Of a stretch of 64,000 bases of DNA, positions 43,733 to 53,213 are shown one piece after another. The notes below the pieces were generated by a model. It saw only the letters and a program-made list of their open reading frames with translations, searched no databases and had not been told where the DNA came from. This DNA comes from Tissierella sp032104385 (lineage in GTDB: Bacteria; Bacillota; Clostridia; Tissierellales; Tissierellaceae). Where the stretch lies: the NCBI RefSeq assembly GCF_032104385.1, contig NZ_DAMCHJ010000011.1:53538-117537 (forward strand), in the 5' to 3' direction. The stretch's first letter is position 1. Every line of letters starts with the position of its first letter. A program made the position numbers and the translations under genes.

Positions 43733-45544
43733 TTGAAGAGATTTTTCAAAGGTATTAGTGTGTACCTACTAATAGTGATTATTATAATGCTTTTAGTAAC
43801 AAGATTTGGAAATGATGTTGAACAGATTAAGAAAATAGACGTAACTGAATTGGTAGGACATTTAAATAAGGGTAGAGTTGAAAGTATTGAAATGGAAGGA
43901 AATGAAGTGAAAGGTAAATTGAAGGATAAGACTCAATTTACAACTCTATTGCCTAATGAAATGAGATATACATTTTATTCAGATTATTTAAAGGATTTAG
44001 TTGATAGTGACAAAATACATTATGGTGCTGTACCAGAACCTACAACTCCTTGGTTTGTAAGTGTAATTCCAACTATATTGACTCTTTTAGTTATTGCAGT
44101 GTTTTGGTTTGTATTTATGCAACAATCCCAGGGTGGCGGAGGAAAGGTAATGTCCTTTGGCAGATCTAGAGCTAAGATGGTCAAGGAAGAAGATGGCAAG
44201 GTTATTACATTTGCCGATGTGGCAGGATTAGAGGAAGAAAAGGAAGAGCTAAAGGAAATAGTGGATTTTCTTAGAACTCCTAGAAAATATATTGAGATAG
44301 GCGCTAGAATTCCTACGGGGGTATTATTAGTTGGACCTCCTGGAACTGGTAAAACTTATCTTTCCAAAGCAGTAGCAGGAGAAGCAGGGGTACCTTTCTT
44401 TACTATATCTGGTTCTGATTTTGTGGAAATGTTTGTAGGTGTTGGAGCAAGTAGAGTTAGAGATTTATTTGAGCAAGCAAAGAAAAATGCTCCTTGCATA
44501 GTATTCATTGATGAAATTGATGCAGTAGGTAGAAGAAGAGGTGCTGGACTTGGTGGGGGTCATGATGAGAGGGAGCAAACATTAAACCAGTTATTAGTTG
44601 AGATGGATGGATTTGCAACCAATGAAGGAATAATTGTAATGGCAGCAACCAATAGAGCTGATATACTTGATCCAGCATTACTTCGTCCAGGTAGATTTGA
44701 TAGAACAATTTATGTAGGGTTACCTGATGTAAGGGGTAGAGAAGAGATATTAAAGGTTCATACCAAAAATAAACCATTGGATAATGATGTTGATTTACAA
44801 GTAGTTGCTAAGAGGACTCCAGGATTTACACCAGCAGATTTAGAAAATTTAGTAAATGAGGCAGCATTACTAACTGCTAGGTTTAATTTAAAAGCTATAC
44901 CTATGGATTTAATAGAAGAAGCTTCTATTAAAGTTCAAGCAGGGCCTGAGAAGAAATCCAAGGTTGTTAGTGAAAAAGAGAGAAAACTTACAGCTTATCA
45001 TGAGGCAGGTCATGCACTTACCTCCAGACTTACTCCAGATACTGACCCCGTCCATATGGTAACTATTATTCCAAGGGGAATGGCTGGAGGATTTACAGCT
45101 TATATACCAGAAGAAGATAGAAGTTTTTTAACAAAAAAACAAATGGAAAGTAAACTTGTAACTCTTCTTGGAGGTAGAGTGGCAGAGGCATTAGTATTGG
45201 GAGATATAAGTACAGGAGCTCAGAATGATATTGAAAGAGCTACTAAAATTGCTAGATCCATGGTTACCCATTATGGTATGAGTGATAAGCTTGGGCCTAT
45301 GACCTATGGTACTGATGATGAAGAAGTATTTGTAGGTAGAGATTTTGGCAGGACTAGAAATTACAGTGAAGATGTAGCAGCTGCTATAGATAAGGAAATG
45401 AGAACTTTAATTGATACTGCATATAATAAAGCAGAGCAATTGTTAAGGGATAATATGGATAAACTTCATAGAGTAGCAGAAACTTTATTAGAGAAAGAAA
45501 CTATAGATGGTAAAGAATTTGAATCTTTGTTTATAGGAGTATAA
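43733..45544 (+). CDS. ftsH: ATP-dependent zinc metalloprotease FtsH
   Basis: 603 residues from TTG 43733 after GAGGAGGGAGGA. Two N-terminal membrane helices (about 6-24 and 104-126) flank a small external domain. The AAA+ core has Walker A GPPGTGKT (201-208), Walker B IVFIDEIDA and the SRH region PALLRPGRFDR; the zinc protease motif HEAGH is at 423-427. A hexameric membrane protease that degrades misfolded membrane proteins and regulators; it is needed for sporulation entry in Bacillus. Last gene of the conserved block, followed by a terminator. Confidence 0.97.
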   Translation: MKRFFKGISVYLLIVIIIMLLVTRFGNDVEQIKKIDVTELVGHLNKGRVESIEMEGNEVKGKLKDKTQFTTLLPNEMRYTFYSDYLKDLVDSDKIHYGAVPEPTTPWFVSVIPTILTLLVIAVFWFVFMQQSQGGGGKVMSFGRSRAKMVKEEDGKVITFADVAGLEEEKEELKEIVDFLRTPRKYIEIGARIPTGVLLVGPPGTGKTYLSKAVAGEAGVPFFTISGSDFVEMFVGVGASRVRDLFEQAKKNAPCIVFIDEIDAVGRRRGAGLGGGHDEREQTLNQLLVEMDGFATNEGIIVMAATNRADILDPALLRPGRFDRTIYVGLPDVRGREEILKVHTKNKPLDNDVDLQVVAKRTPGFTPADLENLVNEAALLTARFNLKAIPMDLIEEASIKVQAGPEKKSKVVSEKERKLTAYHEAGHALTSRLTPDTDPVHMVTIIPRGMAGGFTAYIPEEDRSFLTKKQMESKLVTLLGGRVAEALVLGDISTGAQNDIERATKIARSMVTHYGMSDKLGPMTYGTDDEEVFVGRDFGRTRNYSEDVAAAIDKEMRTLIDTAYNKAEQLLRDNMDKLHRVAETLLEKETIDGKEFESLFIGV

Positions 45545-45580
45545 AGTAGGTAATCCCTTTTAAGGGAGCCTACTTTTTTT
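45543..45580 (+). terminator. Terminator of ftsH
   Basis: AAAGTAGG (45543-45550) pairs with CCTACTTT (45569-45576), with an inner CCCTT/AAGGG stem, then a run of T. Confidence 0.88.
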
Positions 45581-45663
45581 TATGGATAAAAGACGGAATT
45601 GCTACATATTTATATATATAAATGCAATATTCCATTCATTTTTAAATTATATTGAAATATATG

Positions 45664-45693
45664 TTGCAAAAACCTGGTACTTATTACTATAAT
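45664..45693 (+). promoter_or_regulatory. SigA promoter of the methylmalonyl-CoA operon
   Basis: TTGCAA (45664-45669), 18-base spacer, TATAAT (45688-45693), about 60 bases before the mutase start. Confidence 0.6.
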
Positions 45694-45754
45694 ATACTAT
45701 GAAGATAACTTTTTAGGTAAAATTTAAAATTACCATAATAAGGAGGTAAATAAG

Positions 45755-47434
45755 TTGTTTGATGATAAAAAGCTTGAAGAAATTAAGATGTCGGTAGATA
45801 ATTGGGATAATGGGGTAGTGAAGAAATCCTTAGCTAAGTTTCCTGAAAGAAAGGAAAAGTTTACTACGGGCTCAAATATAGAAGTGGATAGGCTATATAC
45901 TCCATTAGATGTAGAGGATATAAATTACAATGAAGACTTAGGTTTCCCGGGAGAATATCCATTTACTAGAGGTGTTCAATCTACAATGTATAGGGGTAGA
46001 CTTTGGACCATGAGACAATATGCTGGATTTGCATCAGCTGAAGAATCAAACCAAAGATATAAATATTTATTAGAGCAAGGTCAAACTGGATTAAGTGTTG
46101 CTTTTGACTTACCTACACAAATAGGTTATGATTCTGATGATGGACTATCAGAAGGTGAAGTTGGAAAAGTAGGGGTAGCCATAGATTCTTTGAAAGATAT
46201 GGAAGTTCTATTTGATGGTATACCTTTAGATAGAGTTAGTACATCAATGACTATAAATGCACCAGCATCTGTTTTATTAGCCATGTATATTGCAGTTGCA
46301 GAAAAGCAAGGAGTTTCAAAGGAAAAATTAAGAGGAACTATACAAAATGACATCTTAAAGGAATACATAGCAAGAGGGACTTATATATTCCCGCCAGAAC
46401 CATCTATGAGACTTATTACTAATATATTTGAATATTGTTCGAAAGAAGTTCCCGCATGGAATACTATAAGTATTAGTGGTTATCACATAAGGGAAGCAGG
46501 TTCTACAGCATCACAGGAGGTTGCTTTTACGTTGGCAGATGGTATAGCTTATGTTGAAGCAGCTATTAAAGCGGGACTTGATGTAGATGATTTTGCACCA
46601 AGACTATCTTTTTTCTTTAATGCTCACAATGACCTTTTAGAAGAAGTTGCAAAGTATAGAGCGGCTAGAAGGCTATGGGCGAAAATAATGAAAGAAAGAT
46701 TTAAGGCCAAGAGTCCAAAGTCGATGCAACTTAAGTTCCATACTCAAACGGCAGGATCTACATTAACAGCACAACAACCTGATAATAATATAATAAGGGT
46801 TACAATTCAAACACTAGCAGCAGTTCTTGGTGGAACTCAGTCACTTCATACTAATTCAAGGGACGAGGCTTTAGCATTACCAACAGAAGATTCAGTTAGG
46901 ATTGCTTTAAGGACCCAACAAATAGTGGCTCATGAATCTGGTGTAACGGAAACAATAGATCCATTAGCGGGTTCTTATTATATTGAAAGTTTAACTAATA
47001 AGATAGAAGAAGAGGCAATTAAATATATAGAAACTATAGATGAATTAGGTGGGGCTCCTAAGGCAATAGAAAAAGGATATATTCAAAAAGAAATTCAAAA
47101 TGCTGCTTACAGATATCAAATGGAAGTAGAATCTTTAGAGAGAATAGTAGTAGGAGTAAATAAATTCCAAATTGAGGAAACAGATAAAAAGGAATTATTA
47201 AAAGTAGATAAGACCGTTGAAATAAATCAAAGAGAAAAGTTGAAGAAACTGAGAGCGGAAAGAAACAATGAAGAAGTTGAAAGAACATTAAGTTTATTAA
47301 AGGAAAAAGCTAGTACGGAAGAAAACTTAATGCCATTTATATTAGATGCAGTTAAAGTATATGCGACGCTTGGGGAAGTTTGTAATGTGTTACGTGAAGT
47401 ATTTGGAGAATATCAACAGTCAGTAATACTATAA
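45755..47434 (+). CDS. mcmA: Methylmalonyl-CoA mutase, large (catalytic) subunit
   Basis: 559 residues from TTG 45755 (AAGGAGGTAAA upstream). This is the TIM-barrel catalytic part only; the cobalamin-binding domain is encoded by the next gene. It isomerises succinyl-CoA and (R)-methylmalonyl-CoA. Tyr89 (in RQYAGF) and Arg207 (in IARGTYIF) fall at the same numbers as the carboxylate-binding residues of the Propionibacterium enzyme; isobutyryl-CoA mutase has Phe and Gln there. His244 (SGYHIREAG) is also kept. So methylmalonyl-CoA is the likely substrate. First gene of the propionyl-CoA operon. Confidence 0.95.
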   Translation: MFDDKKLEEIKMSVDNWDNGVVKKSLAKFPERKEKFTTGSNIEVDRLYTPLDVEDINYNEDLGFPGEYPFTRGVQSTMYRGRLWTMRQYAGFASAEESNQRYKYLLEQGQTGLSVAFDLPTQIGYDSDDGLSEGEVGKVGVAIDSLKDMEVLFDGIPLDRVSTSMTINAPASVLLAMYIAVAEKQGVSKEKLRGTIQNDILKEYIARGTYIFPPEPSMRLITNIFEYCSKEVPAWNTISISGYHIREAGSTASQEVAFTLADGIAYVEAAIKAGLDVDDFAPRLSFFFNAHNDLLEEVAKYRAARRLWAKIMKERFKAKSPKSMQLKFHTQTAGSTLTAQQPDNNIIRVTIQTLAAVLGGTQSLHTNSRDEALALPTEDSVRIALRTQQIVAHESGVTETIDPLAGSYYIESLTNKIEEEAIKYIETIDELGGAPKAIEKGYIQKEIQNAAYRYQMEVESLERIVVGVNKFQIEETDKKELLKVDKTVEINQREKLKKLRAERNNEEVERTLSLLKEKASTEENLMPFILDAVKVYATLGEVCNVLREVFGEYQQSVIL

Positions 47435-47537
47435 ATACATTGAAAAGTGAATAGTGAAAAGTTAACAGTTTTGATTCAAGCTTTTAGATCTTTTAATCTT
47501 TTTAACTATTCACTAAAAATGGGAGGTATATAAAAAC

Positions 47538-47933
47538 ATGGATAGACCAATTAGAGTTTTAGTTGCAAAGCCTGGACTTGATGGACATGATAGGGGGGCT
47601 AAGGTAATTGCAAGAGCATTAAGAGATGCGGGAATGGAAGTTATATATACAGGGCTTAGACAAACACCTGAGCAAATAGTTGCTGCTGCTATTCAAGAGG
47701 ACGTAGATGTAGTAGCAATGAGTATATTGTCAGGAGCTCATAATCATTTATTTCCAAAGGTAGTAAATCTATTAAAAGATGAAGGAGTAGATGATATGCT
47801 TATAGTAGGAGGGGGAGTTATTCCAGAAGATGATATTCCCTATCTTATAGAATCAGGGGTAGAAGCGATTTTTACTCCAGGTACACCAACAAAGGATGTA
47901 GTAGATTTTATTACAAGTAACCTTAAGAGATAA
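47538..47933 (+). CDS. mcmB: Methylmalonyl-CoA mutase, cobalamin-binding subunit
   Basis: 131 residues forming a single B12-binding Rossmann domain. His17 in LDGHDRG is the lower axial ligand of cobalt; SILSGAHNHLFP and VGGGVIP bind the nucleotide tail. It completes the split mutase with the preceding subunit. Ribosome site GGGAGGTA. A 103-base spacer before it contains a GTGAATAGT-type repeat and its partial complement AACTATTCAC, which may form a weak stem between the two subunit genes. Confidence 0.95.
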   Translation: MDRPIRVLVAKPGLDGHDRGAKVIARALRDAGMEVIYTGLRQTPEQIVAAAIQEDVDVVAMSILSGAHNHLFPKVVNLLKDEGVDDMLIVGGGVIPEDDIPYLIESGVEAIFTPGTPTKDVVDFITSNLKR

Positions 47934-47936
47934 TAG

Positions 47937-48884
47937 GTGGTGTCTTATTTGAATATAAAGGAAGGTTTATTACAAGGTAATAAAAGGGCATGTGCTAGAC
48001 TTATTACTATGTTGGAAAACAATGATAAAGAAGCAATAGATGTATTAAAAAAGTTATATAAAGAATCAGGTAAGGCTTATGTAGTTGGTATAACGGGGCC
48101 TCCTGGAGTAGGAAAATCTACTTTGACTGATAAACTAACTAAAGAACTTAGAAAACAAGGTAAGAAGGTAGGCATAGTTGCTGTGGATCCTACTAGTCCA
48201 TTTAGTGGAGGAGCTATCTTGGGGGATAGAATAAGAATGAATGATCTTGCCTTAGATAAAGATGTATTTATAAGAAGTATGGGTACTCGTGGTTCATTAG
48301 GAGGTATGTCAAAGGCTACTTGGGGTGCTATAAAAGTTTTAGATATTTTTGGCTGTGATTATATTTTTATAGAAACAGTAGGGGTTGGGCAATCGGAAGT
48401 CGATATAGTAAAGACTGCAGATACTGTGCTTATGGTCATGGTTCCAAATCTAGGTGATGATATTCAAGCAATAAAGGCAGGAATAATGGAAATAGCAGAT
48501 GTATTTGCCATAAATAAATCTGATTTAGATGGGGCTGATAAAACTAAGGTTGAAATAGAAATGAATTTGGACTTAAATGAACATAGTGAATATAGACCAC
48601 CAGTAATTAAAGTATCAGCGGGACAAAATAAAGATATAGATATACTTTTAGAAAAGATTTTAGAGCATAGAGAATATCTAGAGAAAACCCATGAACTGGA
48701 AAAGATAAGAGTAAGAAATAATAAATTAGAAATATTGAAAATGGTAGAAGAAGACTTAATGAAACTGATTTTAGATAGGGCGGTTAAGGAAGATTTAATA
48801 GAAAACTTAGCGAAAAAGGTTACTCTAAGAGAAACAGATCCTTATACTGCGAAAGATGAGATAATACAGTTAATAACAGATTGA
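47937..48884 (+). CDS. meaB: Methylmalonyl-CoA mutase-associated GTPase MeaB
   Basis: 315 residues from GTG 47937, three bases after the previous stop, so probably translationally coupled. G3E-family GTPase with Walker A GPPGVGKST, switch segment VDPTSPFSGGAILGDRIRM, ETVGVGQSEVD and the NKSD base-recognition motif. MeaB loads adenosylcobalamin onto the mutase and protects it from inactivation. Position directly after the cobalamin subunit agrees with this role. Confidence 0.96.
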   Translation: MVSYLNIKEGLLQGNKRACARLITMLENNDKEAIDVLKKLYKESGKAYVVGITGPPGVGKSTLTDKLTKELRKQGKKVGIVAVDPTSPFSGGAILGDRIRMNDLALDKDVFIRSMGTRGSLGGMSKATWGAIKVLDIFGCDYIFIETVGVGQSEVDIVKTADTVLMVMVPNLGDDIQAIKAGIMEIADVFAINKSDLDGADKTKVEIEMNLDLNEHSEYRPPVIKVSAGQNKDIDILLEKILEHREYLEKTHELEKIRVRNNKLEILKMVEEDLMKLILDRAVKEDLIENLAKKVTLRETDPYTAKDEIIQLITD

Positions 48885-49040
48885 CAATTGACATTAACAG
48901 ATTAAATCTTGAAAGAATAAAAGAGTGATAGTTAGCATGACTAGATTATGCAAATTATCAGATTTATGGTTTCATTTCAATTATCAATTGAAGGCCGAAA
49001 ACTATTAGCTGTTAATTTAATAATGAAAGGAGAAAATAAA

Positions 49041-49442
49041 ATGGTTGGTAAGGTTGATCATATTGGTATTGCTGTTAAAAGTTTAAATGAAACATTAAAA
49101 TTTTACGAGGATATTCTTGGAATGAAATGTGTAAATGAGGAAGTAGTTGAAGGGCAGAAAGTTAAAGTTGCATTTTTACCTATAGGGGATACAGAAGTTG
49201 AATTACTTGAATCTACTGACGAAGATGGTCCTATAGCTAAGTTTATTGAGAAAAAAGGCGAAGGAATCCAACATATTGCTTATAGAGTAGATGATATTGA
49301 AAAAGCTATTGAAGAAATGAAGGAAAAAGGAATTAAGATGATAGATGAGAAGCCAAGATATGGTGCTGGTGGTGCAAAAATTGCCTTTTTACATCCAAAA
49401 TCAACTTTTGGAGTGTTGATAGAGCTTTGTCAAAGGGATTAG
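49041..49442 (+). CDS. mce: Methylmalonyl-CoA epimerase
   Basis: 133 residues from ATG 49041, chosen because AAAGGAGAA lies just upstream; the open frame reaches back to 48948 but the extra codons show no homology. A glyoxalase/VOC-fold metalloenzyme with the metal ligand His7 (KVDHIGIAV), a His in GIQHIAYRV and a C-terminal Glu in LIELCQ. It interconverts R- and S-methylmalonyl-CoA, linking the mutase to the decarboxylase that follows. The 156 bases upstream contain ATTGACAATTGACATT repeats but no clear promoter. Confidence 0.95.
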   Translation: MVGKVDHIGIAVKSLNETLKFYEDILGMKCVNEEVVEGQKVKVAFLPIGDTEVELLESTDEDGPIAKFIEKKGEGIQHIAYRVDDIEKAIEEMKEKGIKMIDEKPRYGAGGAKIAFLHPKSTFGVLIELCQRD

Positions 49443-49469
49443 GTACTTAACAAAAGAAGGAGGGTAAAT

Positions 49470-51014
49470 ATGAAGGAAAAAATTGAAATACTCCTAGAAA
49501 ACACTAAGAAAATTGAGCTTGGTGGTGGGGAGAAAAGAATTGAAAAACACCATAAGTCAGGAAAGCTTACTGCAAGAGAAAGAATTAATTTATTATTTGA
49601 TGAAGGCAGTTTTGTAGAAATTGATAAGTTTGTTGAGCATAGATGTACGAACTTTGATATGGCAAAATTAGAGGCACCTGCAGATGGAGTAGTTACTGGC
49701 TATGGTACAGTTGATGGAAGACTTGTATTTACTTATGCTCAAGATTTTACAGTAGTTGGTGGGTCTTTAGGCGAGATGCATGCTGCGAAGATTTGCAAAG
49801 TACAAGATATGGCACTTAAAATGGGAGCGCCTATTATAGGATTTAATGATTCAGGTGGAGCTAGAATTCAAGAGGGAGTAGATGCACTGTCAGGGTATGG
49901 AAAAATATTTTATAGAAATACTATTGCATCAGGAGTGATACCTCAAATTTCAGTTATAATGGGACCCTCAGCAGGTGGAGCAGTTTATTCACCAGCCTTG
50001 ACAGATTTTATATTTATGGTAGATAAGACAAGTATGATGTTTATTACAGGACCTCAAGTAATTAAATCTGTAACAGGGGAGGAAGTTACTCAAGAAGAAC
50101 TAGGCGGTGCCAATACTCATAATAAAATATCAGGAGTAGCACATTTTGTAGATAAGACAGAAGCAGAATGTATTGAAAGAATTAAAGAGTTATTATCTTT
50201 TTTACCGTCTAATAATTTAGAAGTAGCACCTATTTATGCTATAGAAGATGATATAAATAGAGTAGAAGAAAGATTAAATGAAATTGTTCCAGTTAATCCT
50301 AATAAGCCATATGATATGAAGGAAGTTATAAAATTATTGGCTGATGGTGGAGAATTTTTCGAGATTCAGCCATATTATGCACAAAATATTATAACTGGAT
50401 ATATTAGATTAAATGGAAAAACTATAGGAGTTGTTGGTAATCAACCTAAGGTTTTAGCAGGATGTCTAGATATAAATGCATCAGATAAAGCAGGAAGATT
50501 TATTAGAACTTGTGATGCCTTTAATATACCTTTACTTAATTTAGTAGATGTTCCAGGATTTTTACCAGGCACTGAGCAAGAATATGGTGGAATAATTAGG
50601 CATGGTGCTAAGATGTTATATGCTTATAGTGAGGCAACTGTACCTAAGGTTACATTAATAGTTAGAAAGGCCTACGGCGGAGCTTATCTTGCAATGTGCT
50701 CTAAAGATTTAGGTGCTGACCAAGTATTTGCATGGCCAAATGCTGAAATAGCTGTTATGGGACCAGATGGTGCTGCAAATATTATATTTAAAAAGGATAT
50801 CGAGAATTCTGATGATCCTATTACAACTAGACAAGAAAAAATTGCTGAATATAGGGATACTGTAGCTAATCCATATATTGCAGCTCAAAGAGGGTTTGTT
50901 GATGATATATTAGTTCCAAGCATTACAAGACCTAGACTTATTTCAGCTTTCGATATGTTAGAATCTAAGAGAGAAAGTAGACCTGCAAAAAAACATGGTA
51001 ATTTACCAGTATAA
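49470..51014 (+). CDS. mmdA: Methylmalonyl-CoA decarboxylase, alpha (carboxyltransferase) subunit
   Basis: 514 residues of the acyl-CoA carboxyltransferase family. N-terminal half motif KLTARERINLLFDEGSF and GGSLGEMHAAKICK, oxyanion-forming GGARIQEGVDALSGYG and MGPSAGGAVYSPAL; C-terminal half VDVPGFLPGTEQEYGGIIRH and YGGAYLAM. It moves the carboxyl group of (S)-methylmalonyl-CoA to biotin on MmdC, releasing propionyl-CoA. Propionyl-CoA carboxylase beta is similar, but the following mmdD, mmdC and mmdB genes and the absence of a biotin carboxylase favour decarboxylase. Confidence 0.94.
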   Translation: MKEKIEILLENTKKIELGGGEKRIEKHHKSGKLTARERINLLFDEGSFVEIDKFVEHRCTNFDMAKLEAPADGVVTGYGTVDGRLVFTYAQDFTVVGGSLGEMHAAKICKVQDMALKMGAPIIGFNDSGGARIQEGVDALSGYGKIFYRNTIASGVIPQISVIMGPSAGGAVYSPALTDFIFMVDKTSMMFITGPQVIKSVTGEEVTQEELGGANTHNKISGVAHFVDKTEAECIERIKELLSFLPSNNLEVAPIYAIEDDINRVEERLNEIVPVNPNKPYDMKEVIKLLADGGEFFEIQPYYAQNIITGYIRLNGKTIGVVGNQPKVLAGCLDINASDKAGRFIRTCDAFNIPLLNLVDVPGFLPGTEQEYGGIIRHGAKMLYAYSEATVPKVTLIVRKAYGGAYLAMCSKDLGADQVFAWPNAEIAVMGPDGAANIIFKKDIENSDDPITTRQEKIAEYRDTVANPYIAAQRGFVDDILVPSITRPRLISAFDMLESKRESRPAKKHGNLPV

Positions 51015-51028
51015 AAGAGGTGAAATCA

Positions 51029-51391
51029 TTGGGTGATATTATTAGCTTTAAAGATAGTTTAGTAATTACAGTATTTAGTATGTCTGTTGTATTTGTAGGG
51101 TTAGTCGTACTTGCGGTACTTATATCTGTACTAAAAAGTATAGGTGGCGAAAAAAAGGTTGAAGAGATTAAAAAGTCACCAGTACCGATTAAATCTAAAG
51201 AACCTATAGTTGAAGATGTAACTAGTATAAATGATGAAGAATTAGTAGCAGTTATTGCCGCAGCTGTGGCATCAAGCTTAGGAGTTAATATACCTGAGGT
51301 AAATATAAAAAGCATTAGAAGAATACCTCAAAATTCTCCAGCATGGGCAGCAGCTAGCAGACAAGAGCAAATATACGGTAAATTACAATAA
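51029..51391 (+). CDS. mmdD: Methylmalonyl-CoA decarboxylase, delta subunit (OadG-like)
   Basis: 120 residues from TTG 51029 (AGAGGTGAA upstream; GTG 51020 is in that site). One N-terminal membrane helix (about 12-32), a polar linker, then EELVAVIAAAVASSLGV and a C-terminal RIPQNSPAWAAASRQEQI. This is the small OadG/MmdD subunit that holds the alpha and beta subunits together at the membrane. The helix plus C-terminal PAWAAASR are family hallmarks. Confidence 0.88.
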   Translation: MGDIISFKDSLVITVFSMSVVFVGLVVLAVLISVLKSIGGEKKVEEIKKSPVPIKSKEPIVEDVTSINDEELVAVIAAAVASSLGVNIPEVNIKSIRRIPQNSPAWAAASRQEQIYGKLQ

Positions 51392-51427
51392 AAGCTTCTA
51401 TGGAAGCATAAATAAGGAGGCATAACA

Positions 51428-51829
51428 ATGAGAAAGTTTATAATAAATGTTAATGGTAATTCTTATGAAGTGGAAGTTGAAGAAGTAGTATCAGGAAGTA
51501 CAGTACAAAGGTCAGCGGCACCAGTAGCTCAAGCACCAGTATCAAAACCTGTAGCGAAATCTACACCAGCACCTGCTCCAAAGGAAGAGAAAAAGGAAGT
51601 AGTAGTATCTGCAGGACAAGAAGTTGTGGAAGCTCCGATGCCAGGAAATATTTGGAAGATAGAAGTAAAAGAAGGAGATAAAGTTAAGGCAGGGGATATA
51701 TTATTAATTCTAGAAGCTATGAAGATGGAAAATGAAATATTGGCTCCTAGAGATGGAATAGTAGCTAGCATCAATACTACACAAGGAGCTACTGTAAATA
51801 CAGGTGATAAATTAGTGGTATTAGACTAA
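51428..51829 (+). CDS. mmdC: Methylmalonyl-CoA decarboxylase, biotin carrier subunit
   Basis: 133 residues. A short N-terminal segment (MRKFIINVNGNSYEVEVEE), a Pro/Ala-rich flexible linker (about 35-55), then a biotinyl domain with EAMKMEN; Lys99 is the biotin attachment site. It carries CO2 between MmdA and the membrane subunit MmdB. Ribosome site AAGGAGGCATA. The linker length suits a swinging arm. Confidence 0.95.
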   Translation: MRKFIINVNGNSYEVEVEEVVSGSTVQRSAAPVAQAPVSKPVAKSTPAPAPKEEKKEVVVSAGQEVVEAPMPGNIWKIEVKEGDKVKAGDILLILEAMKMENEILAPRDGIVASINTTQGATVNTGDKLVVLD

Positions 51830-51856
51830 TTCCATTGAGAAAGGAAGGTAAGTTTC

Positions 51857-53041
51857 ATGAATTTAGGAAATATATTACTGGAATTTTTCCAGAGTACAGG
51901 ATTTGCTGCCATTACTTGGGGACAAGCACTAATGATTTTAGTATCCTGTGTACTACTATATTTAGCAATTGCTAAGGGATTTGAGCCTCTATTACTTATT
52001 CCAATAGCATTTGGTATGCTATTGGCGAATTTACCGGAGGCTGGTCTTATGGCACCTCCTGTTGTAAAGATTGCTCCAGATCCAATAACTGGAGAGTTAG
52101 TTTCTACGGTTGTAGAAAATGGAGGACTTTTATATTATTTGTATCAAGGTGTTAAACTAGGAATATATCCACCACTTATATTTCTGGGTGTAGGAGCTAT
52201 GACTGATTTTGGACCTCTTATTGCTAATCCAAAGAGTATATTACTTGGAGCAGCAGCACAATTTGGTATTTTTGTTACCTTTGTAGGTGCAATTCTTTTA
52301 GGATTTACAGGGCCAGAGGCAGCAAGTATCGGTATTATTGGTGGTGCAGATGGGCCTACAGCATTATATTTAACATCTAAATTAGCACCTCATTTATTAG
52401 GACCAATAGCAGTTGCAGCTTATTCATATATGGCGTTGGTTCCAATTATTCAACCACCAATTATGAAAGCTTTAACAACTAAAGAAGAAAGAGAAGTAGT
52501 GATGGATCAGCTTAGAGTAGTATCGAAAAAGGAGAAGGTTATTTTTCCAATTATGGTTACAATATTAGTTTCCTTGCTATTGCCTTCGGCAGCATCTTTA
52601 GTTGGTATGTTAATGTTAGGTAATCTATTCAGGGAATCCTTAGTAACAGATAGATTGTCAAAAACAGCTCAAAATGAATTAGTTAATATAGTTACAATAT
52701 TTTTAGGTACAACTGTAGGAGCAACAGCTAATGCAGAAACTTTCCTAACATTTAGAACCTTGAGCATTATAGCATTAGGACTTGTGGCATTTTCCATAGG
52801 TACAGCTACAGGAGTAATATTTGGTAAGATTATGTATAAGGTTTCTGGTGGAAAAGTTAATCCGCTTATAGGATCTGCTGGAGTATCAGCAGTGCCAATG
52901 GCTGCTAGGGTGTCACAAAAAGTTGGTCAAGAAGCTAATCCAAGAAACTTCTTATTAATGCACGCTATGGGACCAAATGTAGCAGGAGTAATAGGTTCAG
53001 CTATAGCAGCAGGGCTATTGCTGAATTTCTTCGGAGGCTAA
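51857..53041 (+). CDS. mmdB: Methylmalonyl-CoA decarboxylase, Na+-pumping beta subunit
   Basis: 394 residues with about nine to eleven membrane helices. It decarboxylates carboxybiotin and exports Na+. The signature region IIGGADGPTALYLT is at residues 160-173; its Asp165 corresponds to the Asp shown to bind Na+ in the oxaloacetate decarboxylase beta subunit. A second conserved region, LGTTVGATANAETFL, is near 285. Ribosome site AAAGGAAGG. Last gene of the operon, followed by a 13-bp terminator. Confidence 0.96.
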   Translation: MNLGNILLEFFQSTGFAAITWGQALMILVSCVLLYLAIAKGFEPLLLIPIAFGMLLANLPEAGLMAPPVVKIAPDPITGELVSTVVENGGLLYYLYQGVKLGIYPPLIFLGVGAMTDFGPLIANPKSILLGAAAQFGIFVTFVGAILLGFTGPEAASIGIIGGADGPTALYLTSKLAPHLLGPIAVAAYSYMALVPIIQPPIMKALTTKEEREVVMDQLRVVSKKEKVIFPIMVTILVSLLLPSAASLVGMLMLGNLFRESLVTDRLSKTAQNELVNIVTIFLGTTVGATANAETFLTFRTLSIIALGLVAFSIGTATGVIFGKIMYKVSGGKVNPLIGSAGVSAVPMAARVSQKVGQEANPRNFLLMHAMGPNVAGVIGSAIAAGLLLNFFGG

Positions 53042-53064
53042 AAGAAATTGACAATTGGGAACAA

Positions 53065-53102
53065 GGATTACAATAGATATTTTCTCTATTGTAATCCTAT
53101 TT
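53065..53102 (+). terminator. Terminator of the mcm-mmd operon
   Basis: GGATTACAATAGA (53065-53077) and TCTATTGTAATCC (53085-53097), followed by TATTTATTATTT. Confidence 0.85.
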
Positions 53103-53213
53103 ATTATTTAATAGTGAATGTAGCTTATTTCTTAGAGTTTTCTATAGTATTTTTTAGGAGCTTTTTATTATTATAATGTATTGTTCATATTTTAAATAAA
53201 GGGGGGAGATATT

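Noticed and set aside
44505..44777. Antisense open frame inside ftsH
   Set aside because: Shadow of a conserved coding region.
48948..49040. N-terminal extension of the epimerase
   Set aside because: ATG 49041 has a clear AAAGGAG site and yields the normal 133-residue VOC protein.
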